A DNA stretch of 64,000 nucleotides from Castor canadensis (Eukaryota > Chordata > Mammalia > Rodentia > Castoridae). Below the pieces are notes generated by a model. That model did no database searches. It had not been told where the DNA came from and was given only the letters and a program-made list of their open reading frames with translations. The first letter of the stretch is position 1. Each line of letters starts with the position of its first letter. A program made the translations under genes and the position numbers. Shown piece after piece: positions 34,700 through 44,331 of this stretch. Location of the stretch: contig NC_133395.1 of NCBI RefSeq assembly GCF_047511655.1, positions 74,805,910-74,869,909 on the forward strand. The letters run 5' to 3'.

Positions 34700-35187
34700 T
34701 GGGTTTCCCCAGTAATCCCAGTGGGAACCCTGATTCTGACTCACCCCACGATCACCTTGAGGACATGACTGGCCAGGACTCATCCTCCCGAATGCCCTCG
34801 CTCACATCCAACACCAGACATCCTTTGGTGAGTCCACATACCCTGATTGGGCTCCCTTTGCGGTCTCTCCTTTTGGTGTCTCTGAAGTTTCAGCGTTCCC
34901 CCTTTCCAATCATCTCTGGGGCTCAGATGGTAGAGGAAAGACCTCTTTCCCAATCAGCCTCGGCTTGTGTCTATTTCTGTCATTCTCGGTCTCAGAGACC
35001 GCCTGTCCGAAAATCCCGGTGCTGGGTGACCCACAGCCCCCTTGGCCTTTTGGCCCTACAAGCCACTAGAACGCAGTGACGACTGCTTCTCCTGTGCCTT
35101 GTACTGTTCTTGGATATTTGAGCCACATGGAGATGGCCTGCGATTCATAATATCCTCCCAACCCCTTTTTCAGGACCAGGTCCCAAC

Positions 35188-35560
35188 ATGGGGGCCACCT
35201 CCTCTTTGCCATCTGACTCCCCACTGAGATGCCTCCTCAATAACTTGGATGCCTTGGGTTTGACCCAGGTATAAAACAAAACAAAAAAATTTGATCCATT
35301 TTTGCACTCAAACCTGGCCCACTTACCCTTTAGGCAACCAAAGTCACTGGCCCCTTTTCAGGTCTTTAGATCCCAACCTTTTATGGGACATATAACTACT
35401 GTGAGCGATTGGGACGATGGGGAGAGATTCCATTATGTCCAAGCCTTTTCATACCTCTGTCTAAATCTGGCTCTCTGCACCACTTGCAAACCTAAACATG
35501 TGCTTCAAACCCTCCCTCTGTACTTTCTGTTCCCCTGTACAGATTCTGTCAGCCTGTAAA
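35188..35560 (+). pseudogene. gag remnant, matrix region
   Basis: The start codon is followed by MGATSSLPSD, which fits the N-terminal glycine (myristoylation) start of gammaretroviral Gag. A stop and frame changes follow within about 30 codons. Further on, in another frame, TWPTYPLGNQSHWPL resembles the W-P-x-Y-x-L motif of the matrix domain. In a working virus this domain targets Gag to the membrane. The copy is broken and does not continue as a single frame. The region to 36115 is proline- and serine-rich and may be the remnant of the linker domain. Confidence 0.75.
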
Positions 35561-36115
35561 CCAGTTTCTAAATCAGCCAATTCCTCTCCCAAACCTCCTT
35601 CTTCTGCATGTAAAAAGACTTCTTATACTGCTTACCATACCTACCTCCTCCTATCTTCCTGAAAAACTTTCCCCATCATGGAGTTAAGCAAGCCACTCCT
35701 TGCCAAGGCAGTTCCAGCTCTGGGAGAGCTCATGCTCCCTTCCTGTGGACTGAGACCAAGCCCCAGATTTATTCGGGTACTCCTCATGCTACATTGGTGG
35801 AGTCCTGTTTGATTATGGCATCTGACAACTGCTTCTCTTCCCCCTCCCCCATCTAATGTCCCTTTTTCCTGAGACAGTGACCCGAGAGTGGAGGTTTGTT
35901 TTGCTGAAAGCCTGCCAGTACCAGTCAATGGGAGCAACCTAGAGACACAGGTGATGGCTAATCCCATAAGCATGTCATGCCTCCAGGCTCTGCCTTCCCC
36001 TCCCTTACCTAAGATGTCAGCACACCTTCTCTGCCTCCTTCATGGTCTCACCACGTGTCCTTTGTCTCTGTCTGCCTTCCCCTCCCTGGACTTACTGGGA
36101 CCCTGCCTCCCATGA
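35561..36115 (+). pseudogene. gag remnant, proline-rich linker region
   Basis: Several frames are rich in P, S and L, with stops in all of them (for example 35888-36115). The position between matrix and capsid remnants suggests the p12-like linker of gammaretroviral Gag. Assignment is by position and composition only. Confidence 0.4.
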
Positions 36116-36950
36116 AAAACTTGTAGCATGGTACCTTATGACTTAAGTTACCAGGCCTCTCAGTGTAAAGTAACTTTAAGTCAGCTGCTTTACAAAGGCA
36201 CTTACAAAAAACTGCAGCTGCCACGCTCACGCCGTAGCTCCGCCCCCACAAGGGGAGGAGGGAAAGCAAACAGGCACACCTGTGCACAGGATACAGCAAA
36301 AGCGCCTGCCATAGCTAAGAAAATCCATAGAGAGGACCCAGCAAATCCTGGGCCACCAGCCACACGTGGCGATGGCTGCAGCCCACCACCACTTCCCCTA
36401 GAATAAACACGCACAGAGTACACAGGAAGGGGGGAGAGGCGACGGGCCACAGGATCAGGCCTAGTCAGTCGGGGTCATTTGTCCCAGGTGTGTGTGGAGG
36501 GAGTGGCGCCTTGCACAAGTCCTGCTCCTAGCCCCACCTCACACCTCAGGGCATCAGACCCTTGTAAGTCAATTGTTAGCAAAGGTTATAGTTCCAGAAA
36601 TAACAAAATAGATATTACTGTGGTCTCTAAATTTCTCATTTAGAATTTTCTATACCTTTGGCCTCAGCATAAATTTTTCCCTCCAAATATTAACAGTAGT
36701 TGTCCCTCATGGCACTGTTACTGGCCTGAAATGCCCTCTGAATGCCCTTCTCTACAAATGATTTCTTCATTAAAAAGGTAGCCTTTATTAAAGAGGCTGC
36801 CTGCTGTTAGCTAAAAGACAGGATCCTAGCATTTTGTTCTTTCTAGATGGGACCTGCATCTTCCAGTCTTCTGGCTGGTAGATGTTGGCAGCTTTGTACC
36901 GAGGCCCAGCTTCTTGGGTGACCAAGAGAAGTGGCCTTCACAGGATTCCT
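36116..36950. other. Unassigned block within gag
   Basis: This block does not look like gag. It includes a C/G-rich part (cgtagctccgcccccacaag, about 36230), an AATAAA at about 36402, and a less GC-rich half after 36560. It could be an inserted LTR-like element or host DNA picked up by the provirus. I found no target-site duplication. Confidence 0.35.
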
Positions 36951-37302
36951 TAAATTACAATACCATACTCCAATTAGACTTTTTCTATAAAAGTAAACTG
37001 AGGTCCCCTATACAAATTTCTGCCTTCTAAGCCACTCCAATACTCAGAACCTCTTAATGAGTGCTTCCAATTCAACAGGCAATGGTAGGAAGAGGGCAAG
37101 TATTCCAGTTATCAGATCTAAGGGAAATTTAAAGACATCTAAACAGCTGTACTGATGCCCAGCCAAATACATTCAAGCCTTTATCCCTGTGATCCAAACC
37201 TTTCAACTGACATGAAAGGATATTATGCTTCTACTAGACCAGACTGTTATCTCATTAGAAAAGCAATGGGTCTGGCCCAGGCCACTCAAGTTGAAAATGA
37301 TT
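36951..37302 (+). pseudogene. gag remnant, capsid region
   Basis: In different frames the text gives FQLSDLREI and then QAFIPVIQTFQLT, followed by KDIMLLLDQT and SLEKQ. The spacing and the ..W.D....L...L...EK pattern match the capsid (p30) domain of gammaretroviral Gag. Frames are interrupted several times. Two SINEs and the L1 follow, so the rest of capsid is displaced to beyond 40950. Confidence 0.7.
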
Positions 37303-37383
37303 ATATGACTCAAGCAGTAGAGTGCCGTTTTATAAGCATAAAGTCGTGAGTTCAAGCCCAGTACAGCCAAAGTAAAGAAAAAA
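37303..37383 (+). mobile_element. ID-type SINE inside the provirus, degraded
   Basis: The phrases atgactcaagcagtagagtg and gtcgtgagttcaagcccagt, with an A-rich end, match the ID-like family. The copy is more diverged than others in the window. Confidence 0.7.
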
Positions 37384-37392
37384 AATATATTT

Positions 37393-37480
37393 GGGGCTGA
37401 GGAAGTAGCTCAATGGGAGAATGTCTGCCCAGCATGTGAAAAGCCCTGGGTTCAATTCCCCAGTATTACTAAAAAAAAAT
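37393..37480 (+). mobile_element. ID-type SINE (tRNA-Ala-like) inside the provirus
   Basis: The phrases ggggctgaggaagtagctca, atgtctgcccagcatgtgaa and ccctgggttcaattcc, with an A-rich tail, match the classic ID pattern, like the copy at 18368. Confidence 0.8.
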
Positions 37481-37691
37481 TTAAAAATGATAAAGAAGAT
37501 AAGTGGCATTAATGTCACTTCATCCATCTCATAGTGGAAAAACGTAGTTTAACCTAGACCAGATCCCTCATTCTTCAAGTGAGGAAACTGAGGACCAGAA
37601 CAGTTCAGAGACCTTCTCTCCAGAGTGTCAGGTGTCTATGTAAAATAACAACTTTACTTTACAGCAACAACTTAAAAAAAATCCTCTTACC
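37481..37691. repeat. MIR-like fragment beside the nested L1
   Basis: The phrase cttcaagtgaggaaactgag near 37575 matches the MIR core. Because a MIR is far older than the provirus, host DNA may have been captured here, or the similarity is chance. Confidence 0.35.
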
Positions 37692-37703
37692 TTTCTATAG
37701 CAT

Positions 37704-40700
37704 ATTTTTTTATTGTTTTATTATTCATATGTGCATACAAGGCTTGGGTCATTTCTCCCCCCTGCCCCCACCCCCTCCCTTACCACCAACTCCACCCCCT
37801 CCCTCTCCCCCACACCCCCTCAATACCCAGCTGAAACTATTTTGCCCTTATTTCTAATTTTGTTGTAGAGAGAGTATAAGCAATAATAGGAAGGAACAAG
37901 TGTTCCTGGTTGAGATAAGGATAGCTATACAGGGAGTTGACTAACATTAATTTCCTGTGCATGTGTATTACCTTCTAGGTTAATTCTTTTTGATCTAACC
38001 TTTTCTCTAGTACCTGTTCCCCTTTTCCTATTGGCCTCAGTTGCTTTTAAGGTATCTGCTTTAGTTTCTCTGAGTTAAGGGCAACAGATGCTAGCTAGTT
38101 TTTTAGGTGTCTTACCTATCCTTACCCCTCCCTTGTGTGCTCTCGCTTTTATCATGTGCTCAAAGTCCAATCCCCTTGTTGTATTTGCCCTTGATCTAAT
38201 GTCCACATATGAGGGACAACATACGATTTTTGGTCTTTTGGGCCAGGCTAACCTCACTCAGAATGATGTTCTCCAATTCCATCCATTTACCAGCGAATGA
38301 TAACATTTCGTTCTTCTTCATGGCTGCATAAAATTCCATTGTGTATAGATACCACATTTTCTTAATCCATTCATCAGTGGTGGGGCATCTTGGCTGTTTC
38401 CATAACTTGGCTATTGTGAATAGTGCCGCAATAAACATGGGTGTGCAGGTGCCTCTGGAGTAACCTGTGTCACAGTCTTTTGGGTATATCCCCAAGAGTG
38501 GTATTGCTGGATCAAATGGTAGATCAATGTCTAGCTTTTTAAGTAGCCTCCAAATTTTTTTCCAGAGTGGTTGTACTAGTTTATATTCCCAGCAACAGTG
38601 TAAGAGGGCTCCTTTTCCCCCTCATCCTCGCCAACACCTGTTGTTGGTGGTGTTGCTAATGATGGCTATTCTAACAGGGGTGAGGTGGAATCTTAGTGTG
38701 GTTTTAATTTGCATTTCCTTTATTGCTAGAGATGGTGAGCATTTTTCCATGTGTTTTTTGGCCATCTGAATTTCTTCTTTTGAGAAAGTTCAGTTTGGTT
38801 CACTTGTCCATTTCTTTATTGGTTCATTAGTTTTGGGAGAATTTAGTTTTTTAAGTTCCCTATATATTCTGGTTATCAGTCCTTTGTCTGATGTCTAGCT
38901 GGCAAATATTTTCTCCCACTTTGTGGGTGTTCTCTTCAGTTTAGAGACCATTTCTTTTGATGAACAGAAGCTCTTTAGTTTTATGAGGTCCCATTTATCT
39001 ATGCTATCTCTTAGTTGCTGTGCTGCTGGGGTTTCGTTGAGAAAGTTCTTACCTATATCTACTAACTCCAGAGTATTTCCTACTCTTTCCTGTATCAACT
39101 TTAGAGTTTGTGGTCTGATATTAAGATCCTTGATCCATTTTGAGTTAATCTTGGTATAGGGTGATATACATGGATCTAGTTTCAGTTTTTTGCAGACTGC
39201 TAACCAGTTTTCCCAGCAGTTTTTGTTGAAGAGGCTGCTATTTCTCCATCGTATATTTTTAGCTCCTTTGTCAAAGACAAGTTGGTTATAGTTGTTTGGC
39301 TTCATATCTGGGTCTTCTATTCTGTTCCACTGGTCTTCATGTCTGTTTTTGTGCCAGTACCATGCTGTTTTTATTGTTATTGCTTTGTAATATAGTTTGA
39401 AGTCAGGTATTGTGACACCTCCTGCATTGTTCTTTTGACTGAGTATTGCCTTGGCTATTCATGGCCTCTGTGTTTCCATATAAATTTCACGGTAGATTTT
39501 TTGATCTCTTTAATGAATGTCATAATGTCATTGGAACTTTGATGTGAATTGCATTAAACATGTAGATTACTTTTGGAAGTATAGACTTTTTTACTATGTT
39601 GACTCTGCCAATCCATAAGCATGGGAGATCTCTCTACTTTCTATAGTCTTCCTCAATCTCTTTCTTCAGAAGTGTATAGTTTTCCTTGTGGAGGTGTTTC
39701 ACATCTTTTGTTAGGTTTACACCTAGGTATTTGATTCTTTTTGAGGCTATTGTAAATGGAATTGTTTTCATACATTCTTTTTCAGTTTGCTCATTGTTAG
39801 TGTATAGAAATACTAATGATTTTTTCTATGTTGATTTTATATCCTGCTACCTTGCTATAGCTATTGATGATGTCTAGAAGCTTCTGAGTAGAGTTTTTTG
39901 GGTCTTTAAGGTATAGGATCATGTCATCTGCAAATAGGGATATTTTGACAGTTTCTTTACCTATCTGTATTCCTTTTATTCTTTCTTCTTGCCTAATTGC
40001 TCTGGCTAGGAATTCCAGTACTATGTTGAATAGGAGTGGAGATAGTGGGCATCCTTGTCTGGTTCCTGATTTTAGAGGGAATGGTTTCAGTTCTTCTCCG
40101 TTAAGTATAATGCTGGCTGTAGGTTTGTCATATATAGCTTTTATAATGTTGAGGTACTTTCCTTCTATTCCTAGTTTTCTTAGAGCTTTTATCATGAAAA
40201 GGTGTTGGATCTTATCAAAGGCTTTTTCTGCATCTATTGAGACGATCAAGTGGTTTTTGTCTTTGCTTCTGTTAATGTGGTTTATTACGTTTACTGATTT
40301 TCATATGTTGAAGCCTACTTGGTCGTGGTGAATAATCTTTTTGATGTGTTGTTGAATTCGGTTTGCCATTATTTTGTTGAGGATTTTTGCATCAATGTTC
40401 ATTAAGGAGATTGGCCTATAGTTCTCCTTTTTGGAGGTGTCTTTGCCTGGTTTTGGGATAAGTGTAATACTGGCTTCATAAAATGTGTTAGGCAGTTTTC
40501 CTTCCCTTTCTCTTTCGTGGAACAGTTTAAGGAGAGTTGGTATCAGTTCTTCTTTAAAGGTCTGATAGAATTCAGCAGAGAATCCATCAGGTCCTGGACT
40601 TTTCTTTTTGGGGAGACTCTTGATTGCTGCTTCAATTTCATTTTGTGTTATAGATCTATTCAGGTGATTAATTTCCTCTTGGTTCAGTTTTGGATGATCA

Positions 40701-40932
40701 TATGTATCTAGAAATCTGTCCATTTCTTTAAGATTTTCAAATTTATTTGAATATAGGTTCTCAAAGTAGTCTCTGATGATTTCCTGGACTTCCATGGTGT
40801 TTGTTGTTATCTCCCCTTTTGCATTCCTGATTCTACTAATTTGGGTTTTTTCTCTCCTCATTTTAGTCAGGTTTGCCAGGGGTCTATCGATCTTGTTTAT
40901 TTTTTCAAAGAACCAACATTTTGTTTCATTAA
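37704..40932 (-). mobile_element. 5'-truncated L1 nested in the provirus
   Basis: The minus strand runs from the middle of ORF2 to the 3' UTR and A-rich end (37704-37745). Frames include reverse transcriptase ([32 protein letters not shown]; the catalytic FADD in [12 protein letters not shown] at about 39940) and the C-terminal region (MELENIILSEVSLAQK). A stop or frameshift separates 40301-40861, 39797-40249, 38895-39305 and 38196-38495. ORF1 and the ORF2 endonuclease are missing. The 3' UTR has a strong C/T plus strand, that is, the G-rich tract typical of L1. TTTCTATAGCAT (37692-37703) and TTTCTATGGCAT (40933-40944) form a candidate 12-bp duplication with one mismatch. It lies opposite to the provirus and splits its gag. 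Confidence 0.92.
39797..40861 (-). pseudogene. L1 ORF2 reverse transcriptase remnant
   Basis: Two consecutive frames (40301-40861 and 39797-40249) cover the fingers and palm of the L1 reverse transcriptase. Visible motifs are PLSPLLFN and the catalytic FADD. They are separated by about 50 bases in which the frame is lost. In an active L1 this enzyme copies L1 RNA at a nicked target site. This copy lacks the endonuclease and cannot move itself. Confidence 0.85.
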
Positions 40933-40944
40933 TTTCTATGGCAT

Positions 40945-41160
40945 CTTAAGGATGCTATCAGAAAACATACCATGGTGGACTCAGAGTCACAGGTGAGAGA
41001 GGTTCTCCTCAAGGATAAATTCTAACAGTCAGCCCCAGATATTCATAAAAAACTCAGACTGTGGCTGAAGGGAAAAGTCATTGAATCAAGTAATACAGCT
41101 ATCCATGTCTGTATTTATAGCTATGTCTGTATGTCCAGGACCTTACTAACAGGAGAGAAA
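40945..41160 (+). pseudogene. gag remnant, capsid end
   Basis: After the L1, the text KDAIRKHTMVDSESQVREVL and then LKDKF, followed after a stop by QSAPDIHKKLRL, resembles the C-terminal part of gammaretroviral capsid, where a conserved helix and the DIRRKLQKLE-type motif occur. Stops interrupt it. The gag sequence before the L1 (ending about 37300) is continued here, consistent with the L1 having split it. Confidence 0.6.
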
Positions 41161-41400
41161 AAGATAAGAGATACCATGGCCTCATTGCTACTCTCAGAGA
41201 GGGCCCCACCAACTGGGACCTGTATCCTGAACTTGCTAACATGGTGGACAGGAGGGGCACTTCTGCAGAGAATGCTTAAGGGGGGGGGGCAGCCGGGGAG
41301 ACAGCCCTATCCCCAGCCAGGACCCTGCCCTCTGCAAGGGTAACCACTGGAGGTCTAAGTGCCCCGTCACCAGATGGAAGGCAAGGTGTCTCCTCCTATG
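41161..41400 (+). pseudogene. gag-pro junction region, degraded
   Basis: The position fits nucleocapsid, but no CCHC zinc knuckle could be read. A G-run lies at 41281-41289. Frames are short. Called by position only. Confidence 0.3.
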
Positions 41401-41760
41401 GATTGATGCGTCCCAGCCTCCTGTCCACATTCCACTTCTTGGCATCAACGTTGAGGAGCCATAATGGCAGAAAAACAAAAGGTCATTTTCCTCCTAGACA
41501 GTGGAGCCTGTTTCTCTGTTCTACCTTTTTCTCCTGGTCCCCGGTCCAATGACAAAAGTTATCATTCGGGGCAAATCTGGCCAGCCCCTAGAGCACTAGT
41601 TTACCTGGCCTCTGGCCTGCTCTTGGGGAGACCTCCTCTTTTGTCACCCTTTCCTCATAGTACCTAAAACTCCAGTGTCCCTGCTGGGGCAGGATTTACT
41701 ATCCCAATTAAAAGCTCAAATTCTCCTCCCCCCAGGCAGCTATCTCTGCTGCCCCCTCCT
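41400..41760 (+). pseudogene. Protease remnant
   Basis: The catalytic motif is visible at 41491-41508 as LLDSGA, within VIFLLDSGACFSVLPFSP, close to the retroviral aspartic protease consensus LLDTGA. After a frame change the text PVSLLGQDLLSQL fits the second half of the enzyme (G-R/Q-D). A functional protease needs both halves in one frame, which is not the case here. Confidence 0.85.
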
Positions 41761-41809
41761 TCAGGAACAAAGAGATCCACAGTGTGGACTGATGAGATGA
41801 GTGTAGGGT

Positions 41810-41990
41810 GAGCCAGGATGGCTCTCCCTATTCAAATAAAACTCAAAAATCCCTCACAGTTTCCACACCTAAAACAATATCCCCTCAAGCCTGAGGGATG
41901 ATGAGTCCTTATGCCAATCATAAATTCCTAAAAACAACAAGGGCTACTAATTAGTTGCTCCAGCCCCTACAATAAATTTAAAATTCTTAT
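41810..41990 (+). pseudogene. Reverse transcriptase N-terminal remnant
   Basis: The text ARMALPIQIKLKNPSQFPH and then LKQYPLKPE resembles the start of gammaretroviral reverse transcriptase, where xYPxxxEA is expected. Sequence similarity then stops, near 41990, before the palm and its YxDD catalytic motif. Confidence 0.75.
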
Positions 41991-42590
41991 AAAAGTTAAT
42001 TTTAGAATACAAGTTACAAAGTAAACAACTGGAAAGGATATAGATAGGTAATAAATGTATTTTTGGGGAAGTTAAAGAGAAAAGGAATGGTTTTTTGGAT
42101 AAGAAGGGATTTTGTAAAGAAGGGTTTGTCCTAAAGATTGATAAGGACAAACCATCAAAGGGTTTAGTATGTTGTATGAAGGTCTGAGTGAGTTTGAAAA
42201 GTGTATAAAATATAATCTAAGAGTTGCCTAAAAGATTTTTGGGGTCATGTCAAACTAAAATCAAATCCTCTATGTCTATGAACTAACAAGGTTATCTTAA
42301 TATTGTTCTGCTCTGAGTAACATCTACAAAAAACCATTACAGAGAAAGATTTTATCAAAGAAATTATTTGTGTTTTCTGCTGATCTTGTCAAGCTTTAAG
42401 TACTACTGAATCAGAGTTCATTTACATATTTGCTTATGTGTCTTAAATGACCACCTTGTAACAGTGTTATGATATACTTTATCTAAATATGGTAAAAACA
42501 TTTAAAAAGTTAAAAGTGTCAATTTATATAAAATAATGAGCTAAAGCTCTCTTTTATCCAAGAGTGTTACATTTAAATCCTGACAGCCCC
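41991..42590. other. A/T-rich block replacing the middle of pol
   Basis: About 600 bases of A/T-rich DNA carry stops in all frames and no reverse transcriptase motif. The palm domain expected here is absent. No A tail, inverted repeat or duplication marks it as a separate transposon. Origin unknown. Confidence 0.5.
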
Positions 42591-42790
42591 TGCCTCCCAC
42601 AGGTCACCTACCTAGGTGTGGCCTTAAAGGGACAGACTTACTCCCTCAGTCATAAATGCATCAACCCAATCTTCTGTTTCCCAACCCCCATACCATAAGA
42701 CAGCTTACAGCTTTCCTGGAAGTTACAGGACTTTGCAGAATTTAGATCCCTAGGTATGTAGTCCCTGAGCAGACACCTTTTTATGCTCCT
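42591..42790 (+). pseudogene. Reverse transcriptase thumb remnant
   Basis: The text QVTYLGVALKGQTYSLSH, then FPTPIP and RQLTAFLEVTGLCRIWIP, is the well-known conserved gammaretroviral V-x-Y-L-G and R-x-L-x-x-F-L-G-x-x-G-x-C-R-x-W-I-P sequence. It runs to about 42760. RNase H does not follow. Confidence 0.85.
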
Positions 42791-42939
42791 CCTAATATTC
42801 CTATTTGGGTCTTAGATAATGTATGGCCACCCATTTCTCTTAGAAAACTTGCCTCTAACAGACTCTGCTCTTCTGGCTGACTACTTGCCTTCTCAGGGAA
42901 CTTCTCAGAGAGCATGCAAACCAGATCCTGCCCCACCCT

Positions 42940-43084
42940 ATAACAATTTCTGTTAAACCAGGGCATCTTGTTCTCCAAAAATGATCTTCTACCCTCTCCA
43001 TTGGAACTTCGATGGACCAGCCCTCATCTGGTCATTCTCATGACACCCACTGCTGTCAAGCTCAATGGGTTCCCCCAATGGCGG
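42940..43084 (+). pseudogene. Integrase C-terminal remnant
   Basis: The text WTSPHLVILMTPTAVKLNG resembles the SH3-like C-terminal domain of gammaretroviral integrase, where W-x-G-P-x-x-V-x-L-x-T-P-T-A-V-K is expected. The zinc-binding and catalytic DDE domains are missing, so RNase H and most of integrase were deleted. Confidence 0.8.
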
Positions 43085-43363
43085 CACCGCTCAAGAAACA
43101 ATTAGAAAAATGGAGAAGGGAACTGGAGGACTCTTGAAATTGTCTAGGGAACAACATTTCACAGTGGTTCTCCTGGCCAATGCCCATCCTAATGCCTATG
43201 TTTCTTGCTCTCCTATTCTTAAGCTTCCTCCTTATATCATACTACATGTCTGGTACTGCTAATCAAAAATTTAACCAGTTATACCTCCAGGGATACCAAC
43301 CTCTCCAAAACCATCCAGAGGACTGCTATGAGGGCCCCCACCAGGACGCAGGAGCCTGAGGAT
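43085..43363 (+). pseudogene. env TM remnant, first copy
   Basis: The text begins with LKKQLEKWRRELEDS, like the heptad/ectodomain end of TM, then NNISQWFSWPMPILM and a hydrophobic anchor (FLALLFLSFLLISYY), then a tail with LYLQGYQPL, and a stop at 43361-43363. The SU subunit and the fusion peptide are missing. It joins integrase directly, so the pol-env junction is deleted. It cannot mediate entry. Confidence 0.75.
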
Positions 43364-43375
43364 CCTGCCCCATAC

Positions 43376-43700
43376 AACACCCCCTGCCAGCAGGGAGCAG
43401 CTAAAGAGATCAAAAAGTTAACAGACTTGGCCGAGGAACTCCTAAGAAAACCCACAAACACTAGCCTGACAGTCCTACTATACTCCCCTCTCGTTGTTTG
43501 GCTTTTACCACTCCTCGAACCTGTACTCATGCTAATCGCCTTTTGCAAACTCCTACCTAGTCTATTAAAATTTCTACAAACTCAGGTCAACAAAATCGTT
43601 AACCATACCTTTAACCAACTTCTCCTCCAGGGATACCAACACCTACTAACACATCCAGAAGAAAACTATAATGGACCTTACCAGGACACCGGGTTATAAA
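43376..43700 (+). pseudogene. env TM remnant, second copy
   Basis: In the frame at 43328-43699 the text KEIKKLTDLAEELLRKPTN is the membrane-proximal part of TM. A hydrophobic anchor (SPLVVWLLPLLEPVLMLI) follows, then a tail with LLLQGYQHLLTHPEE and stop. The tail matches that of the first copy (YLQGYQPLQNHPE) at roughly 60-70 percent, in a different frame. Confidence 0.75.
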
Positions 43701-44006
43701 CATCAAGAACCCCTTACAGGACGCCTGCTACAATTCCTCAACTCCCTACACGAGGATAGTTGGCTGATATCCACCATGCGGAGGTCAGAGGATTGGCTCG
43801 AGACTCTTTATGACCTATGGCTATAAGGGACCTTCATCATCTTCAGGGAAGAGGAAATCTTCATTTTTGGAACCTGTTTGTACACCATCATGAGGCTCAC
43901 CACCCCAACATTGTTTGGCAACTAACCCTCCCTTCCGCTATGCTGCCTCTTGCCAGGTAGAAGAAGCCAGAGCAAACACAACACCCACCCCCCTTCCTTA
44001 ACAAAC
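43701..44006. other. Sequence between env and the 3' LTR
   Basis: No domain is visible. It would be the 3' untranslated part before the polypurine tract. Confidence 0.5.
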
Positions 44007-44021
44007 GGAAAAAGGGAGGAA
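44007..44021 (+). other. Polypurine tract
   Basis: GGAAAAAGGGAGGAA lies immediately before the 3' LTR. In retroviruses this tract primes plus-strand DNA synthesis. Confidence 0.9.
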
Positions 44022-44326
44022 TGTTGGCAATAATGGCACCAATAGGTTTTGGTTCTTACTGCACCCTTAAGTTTCTGTTTCCCAGGGTCACGGTCCTGCC
44101 TCAAGTCTAGCTTGAATTTCCCTTCTGCCCCAACCTCCAATCAGCATGAATCATATGACCTTAACCAATCAGATTGTGCCAAGTCTCACTGAGGGGTAAT
44201 TAAGCCTCTCTCTCTCTCTCAGCTCTCTCCCTCTCCCACGTGGCTTTTTTTGCTCCTTGCTGGGCCAGCAATAAAGAATCTCTTGGCCAGATGGCTCCTC
44301 TCCACGTCGTCACTTTGGGGCCTACA
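44022..44326 (+). mobile_element. 3' LTR
   Basis: It starts TGTTGGCAATAATGGC and ends GGGGCCTACA; same length as the 5' LTR. AATAAA is at 44270-44275. The pyrimidine-rich U3/R part (from about 44205) differs most from the 5' LTR: CT repeats replace the C-run. Confidence 0.95.
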
Positions 44327-44331
44327 CCATG
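44327..44331 (+). repeat. Provirus target-site duplication, right copy
   Basis: CCATG follows the 3' LTR, matching 34370-34374. Confidence 0.9.

Larger units (their letters stand above)
34375..44326 (+). mobile_element. Defective class I (gamma-like) endogenous retrovirus
   Basis: Two 305-bp LTRs in the same orientation bound the element, and CCATG sits on both sides (34370-34374 and 44327-44331) as the integration duplication. A tRNA-His-type primer site follows the 5' LTR and a polypurine tract precedes the 3' LTR. Between them are remnants of gag, pro, pol and env in the right order, all broken by stops, frameshifts and large deletions. A tRNA-His primer is the hallmark of the HERV-H/RTVL-H group; closeness to that group beyond the primer is inference. 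Outside the pyrimidine-rich part of the LTR I count roughly 16 substitutions between the two LTRs, so the integration is not recent. It cannot make virus proteins. Confidence 0.95.

Noticed and set aside
35262-35290. Possible SINE tail (tataaaacaaaacaaaaaaa) inside gag
   Set aside because: No SINE body precedes it, and the flanking text reads on as matrix-like gag, so it is more simply mutated gag.
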